A program made the position numbers and the translations under genes. This document shows positions 6,702 to 8,208 of a stretch of DNA of 8,208 nucleotides, piece after piece (the first letter of the stretch is position 1; each line of letters starts with the position of its first letter). The DNA comes from Balneolales bacterium (GTDB taxonomy: Bacteria; Bacteroidota; Rhodothermia; Balneolales; Natronogracilivirgulaceae). The notes beneath the pieces were generated by a model, which saw only the letters and a program-made list of their open reading frames with translations, was not told where the DNA came from and did not search any database. Location of the stretch: NCBI GenBank assembly GCA_007133995.1, contig SLLP01000035.1:1-8208 (forward strand), given 5' to 3'.

Positions 6702-6721
6702 TCCATGACGCGGCGATCGGA

Positions 6722-6792
6722 CCCATTTCATCAGCCAGCAACATCACAACCGGTAGGATGGGGCCGTTTCATCAGCAAGTAACATCAACCAC
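6722..6792. repeat. Two imperfect copies of a 41-bp-period repeat after serC
   Basis: TTTCATCAGC followed by a cAGcAACATCA-like segment occurs at 6726-6746 and again at 6767-6787. The first ten bases are identical and the rest differ at a few positions. The unit lies in the 190-bp gap (6702-6891) between convergent serC and the rhomboid gene. A weak hairpin CTCGCTC/GAGTGAG (6807-6823) lies further on without a T-run. No gene is supported in this gap. Confidence 0.5.
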
Positions 6793-6891
6793 TAACATCG
6801 GGCCGGCTCGCTCTGTGAGTGAGATTCAAGTTGCCGTTCGGAGACTTTCGCCAGGTCAAAGCCCGGCTGCAGGACTGAGTGCGGCTTCAGG

Positions 6892-7482
6892 TCAGAGTCC
6901 GAAGTGTCCGATGAACTGTGAAAAGGCGCCGGGCACGAAGAGCAGCGTGTAGGCCACACCGTACAGAGCACCGGCAATGTGGGCGACGTGGTTCACATTG
7001 TCGCGGCGCTGGCGCGCCTCGTAGTAGCTGTAAGCCAGGAACAACCCCCCGAAGACGATGGCCGGGATGCCCACCGGGATGAACATGAGGTAGATATTCT
7101 CCAGAGGATACATCACGATAAAACCGAACAGCACGGCTTCCACGGCGCCTGAAGCACCCAGGCTGGCGTAGCGTGGGTTGTTGCGCTCCTGGATGAGGGT
7201 AGGAAGGCTGGAAACCACGAGTGCCGTGAAATAGAGTATCAGGAAAGAGGAATTGCCGATGGTCTGCTCCAGGATCGGCCCGAAAAAGAAGAAGACGAAC
7301 ATGTTGAGCAGCAGGTGGGTGCCATCGGCGTGCAGGAATCCGGAGGTGATCAGCTGGTACCAGCGGCCCCGGCGCCAGGCTTCGTAGGGTTTGAGCATGC
7401 CCTGGTAATGGAATTGCGGGACCACGTACCAGGCGGTCATGGTGACGAGAACGGTAAGTATGAGCAGGCTGATGGCTGCCAT
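6892..7482 (-). CDS. Rhomboid family intramembrane serine protease
   Basis: Polytopic membrane protease of 196 aa, the compact six-helix bacterial form, which cleaves transmembrane substrates within the bilayer. The catalytic Ser111 sits in LGASGAVEAVLFG (GxSG motif) and His168 in NHVAHIAGALYG. The oxyanion-side H56 and N60 stand in THLLLN, and the WYQLITSGFLHAD loop precedes them. Approximate helices: 3-22, 54-72, 78-96, 106-125, 128-150 and 165-187. All residues needed for activity are present, so it should be active; substrates are unknown. The ATG at 7482 has no strong ribosome-binding site. It converges on serC and has tRNA-Thr upstream on the opposite strand, so it is likely monocistronic. 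Confidence 0.93.
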   Translation of the reverse strand: MAAISLLILTVLVTMTAWYVVPQFHYQGMLKPYEAWRRGRWYQLITSGFLHADGTHLLLNMFVFFFFGPILEQTIGNSSFLILYFTALVVSSLPTLIQERNNPRYASLGASGAVEAVLFGFIVMYPLENIYLMFIPVGIPAIVFGGLFLAYSYYEARQRRDNVNHVAHIAGALYGVAYTLLFVPGAFSQFIGHFGL

Positions 7483-7509
7483 GGAAATCCCGGGATTAAG
7501 TTATGCTTT

Positions 7510-7566
7510 GTCAGAAAAACAGAAATCTCCGTATATTTGATTTCTGTCGAAAATCGTTTTTCAGAC
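7510..7566. repeat. Long imperfect inverted repeat upstream of the rhomboid gene
   Basis: ACAGAAATC (7519-7527) pairs perfectly with GATTTCTGT (7539-7547) around an 11-nt loop. An outer arm GTCAGAAA (7510-7517) pairs with TTTCAGAC (7559-7566) with one mismatch, leaving a large asymmetric internal loop. It lies 28 bp before the rhomboid ATG, in the 158-bp gap shared with the divergent tRNA gene. It could be a leader structure or an operator. Pairing is seen directly; the role is unknown. Confidence 0.55.
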
Positions 7567-7640
7567 AAGAAAATACTCCGGAATTGATTCATCACCAAGT
7601 TGTTTCATGGATATATATGTGCCGGTTCCGGTGCAAGCAA

Positions 7641-7713
7641 GCCGAAGTAGCTCAGTTGGTAGAGCAATTCACTCGTAATGAATAGGTCGTCGGTTCGAGT
7701 CCGATCTTCGGCT
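7641..7713 (+). tRNA. tRNA-Thr (anticodon CGU)
   Basis: A complete cloverleaf can be drawn. The acceptor stem GCCGAAG/CTTCGGC is perfect, the D arm is GCTC/GAGC, and the anticodon stem ATTCA/TGAAT encloses loop CTCGTAA with anticodon CGT (reads ACG). The T arm is GTCGG/CCGAT (one G-U pair) with loop TTCGAGT. The discriminator base is T at 7713 and CCA is not encoded (CTC follows), so CCA must be added after transcription. It appears to be a single tRNA gene with no neighbour in the window. A TATATATG stretch (7612-7619) upstream might be its promoter -7/-10 element, but no -35 partner fits. Confidence 0.95.
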
Positions 7714-8008
7714 CTTTAATACTTGTATTTTATTGCATTGCAAGGATTTGTGCATATAGACACAAACCTTAGTACAAACAAATTCACCTCTCCTCTTCCT
7801 TCTATTGCTTCAATCGAATACCAAGATAGCCGTTCTTGGTCTCAATTTCTTCCTGTCGGTGAACTATTCCTGGAGCAAGGTTTCCACGTTTTCTTTTCTG
7901 AAATGGATTGATTCAACAGATTCCCTTCGATCAGGAGATATAACAAAGATCTTCACCGGCACTAAACTGACTACGCTGATACCTGTCTTCGTGGAATGTA
8001 GTTAGTGT
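7714..8008. other. Gene-free AT-rich stretch between tRNA-Thr and IS66
   Basis: About 295 bp in which I can support no gene. Two short + strand open frames (7723-7911 and 7805-8005) have no recognisable domain or ribosome-binding site, and the minus frames are broken by stops. One hairpin is visible: AAGG-a-TTTGTG (7742-7752) pairs with CACAAACCTT (7761-7770) with a single bulged A, about 30 bp after the tRNA, without a T-run. The stretch could be decayed mobile-element sequence, but I see no identifiable remnant. Confidence 0.5.
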
Positions 8009-8045
8009 GTAAGCATGCAGGCAACTACATACTTGACTTGTAGTT
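7996..8045. repeat. Three alternating copies of TGTAGTT/AACTACA at the IS66 end
   Basis: ATGTAGTT (7996-8003), its exact complement AACTACAT (8023-8030), and TGTAGTT again (8039-8045). The middle copy can pair with either neighbour, giving two mutually exclusive stems with 19-nt and 9-nt loops. The first copy lies just outside the proposed IS end and the other two lie inside it, over the transposase stop codon. Confidence 0.6.
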
Positions 8046-8208
8046 TTGCGGATAAAGCGCGGGCACATCATTGCATTTGGTTGCCATGATATTTCGAATG
8101 ATATGCTCGATCCACTGCACAGGGTTAACTCCGTGCAGTTTGCAGTTGCCGATCAGGGTGTAGAACATGGCAGCACGTTGGGCAGCATTATGCGATCCGG
8201 CAAACAAA
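8009..8208 (-). mobile_element. IS66-family insertion sequence, right-hand end (partial)
   Basis: The transposase C-terminus at 8025-8207 identifies the family. The element end is placed at GTAAG (8009-8013) because IS66-family terminal inverted repeats typically begin GTAA and the transposase stop usually lies very close to that end. The other terminus and any 8-bp target duplication are outside the window, so the boundary is inferred. The inserted side is to the right. Confidence 0.6.
8025..8207 (-). CDS. IS66 family transposase, C-terminal fragment (runs off right edge)
   Basis: The last 60 residues of an IS66-type DDE transposase (TnpC). The visible part begins LFAGSHNAAQRAAMFYTLIGNCKLHGVNPVQWIEHIIRNI and ends ALYPQNY plus a short tail. 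This matches the IS66 C-terminal element, whose core is FAGSH-A-RAAM-YS-CKLNGVNP-WL followed by a LLP-NW ending. The first TTG here is only where the window ends, since the gene continues to the right and its catalytic DDE core is not visible. Intact frame to the natural stop at 8025 suggests this end is not decayed. Accessory genes tnpA and tnpB, common in IS66 elements, would lie further right. Confidence 0.92.
   Translation of the reverse strand: MFAGSHNAAQRAAMFYTLIGNCKLHGVNPVQWIEHIIRNIMATKCNDVPALYPQNYKSSM

Noticed and set aside
6698..6952. 84-codon + strand open frame overlapping the serC stop and the rhomboid 3' end
   Set aside because: Low-complexity Ser/Gly/Pro content that includes the 41-bp repeat, no ribosome-binding site, and overlaps two solid genes.
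7723..8005. Two short overlapping + strand open frames after the tRNA
   Set aside because: No recognisable motifs or start signals; better described as gene-free sequence.
1..8208. CRISPR array, phage genes, toxin-antitoxin or defence system
   Set aside because: No regularly spaced repeats or characteristic domains were seen; the only mobile sequence is the IS66 end.

Overview
The window looks like a chromosomal segment of a bacterium in the Bacteroidota/Rhodothermota/Balneolota group; a marine or saline Balneolota-like organism is my best guess. The grounds are indirect. They are an archaeal/eukaryotic-type prolyl-tRNA synthetase, a short single-TM TonB with a very acidic proline-rich linker, mostly absent Shine-Dalgarno sequences, a tRNA-Thr with no encoded CCA and U at the discriminator position, and an IS66-type transposase end. 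No 16S or other decisive marker is present.

Left block (1-3340, + strand): the 3' end of proS, then nnr (bifunctional NAD(P)HX repair enzyme), then a VanZ-family membrane protein that overlaps nnr by 4 bp. These three probably form one transcript. A 129-bp gap with a small perfect hairpin and an uninterrupted A18 tract follows, then a TonB-family protein.

Middle block (3341-4332): a two-gene minus-strand operon converges on tonB. It consists of a DUF1844 protein and a Nudix hydrolase that overlap by 23 bp. The Nudix gene carries a 15-bp in-frame tandem duplication and a perfect 11-bp-stem palindrome. A 141-bp AT-rich divergent promoter region separates this operon from the next block.

Serine block (4333-6701, + strand): a DUF1015 protein (start corrected to 4333) followed by serC, phosphoserine aminotransferase. 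DUF1015 carries a DGHHR motif reminiscent of the ParB-like fold used by known free-serine kinases. With serC next door, this is the best candidate here for an uncharacterised function.

Right block (6702-8208): a repeat-bearing convergent gap, a minus-strand rhomboid intramembrane protease with an intact Ser/His dyad, a long imperfect inverted repeat in its leader, tRNA-Thr(CGU), about 300 bp with no supportable gene, and the C-terminal end of an IS66-family transposase running off the right edge.

Most of the window is ordinary housekeeping sequence. I see no CRISPR array, phage module or obvious defence system. The points worth a second look are the A18 tract before tonB, the altered nucleotide-binding motif in Nnr, the micro-duplication and palindrome in the Nudix gene, the DUF1015-serC pair, and the end of the IS66 element.
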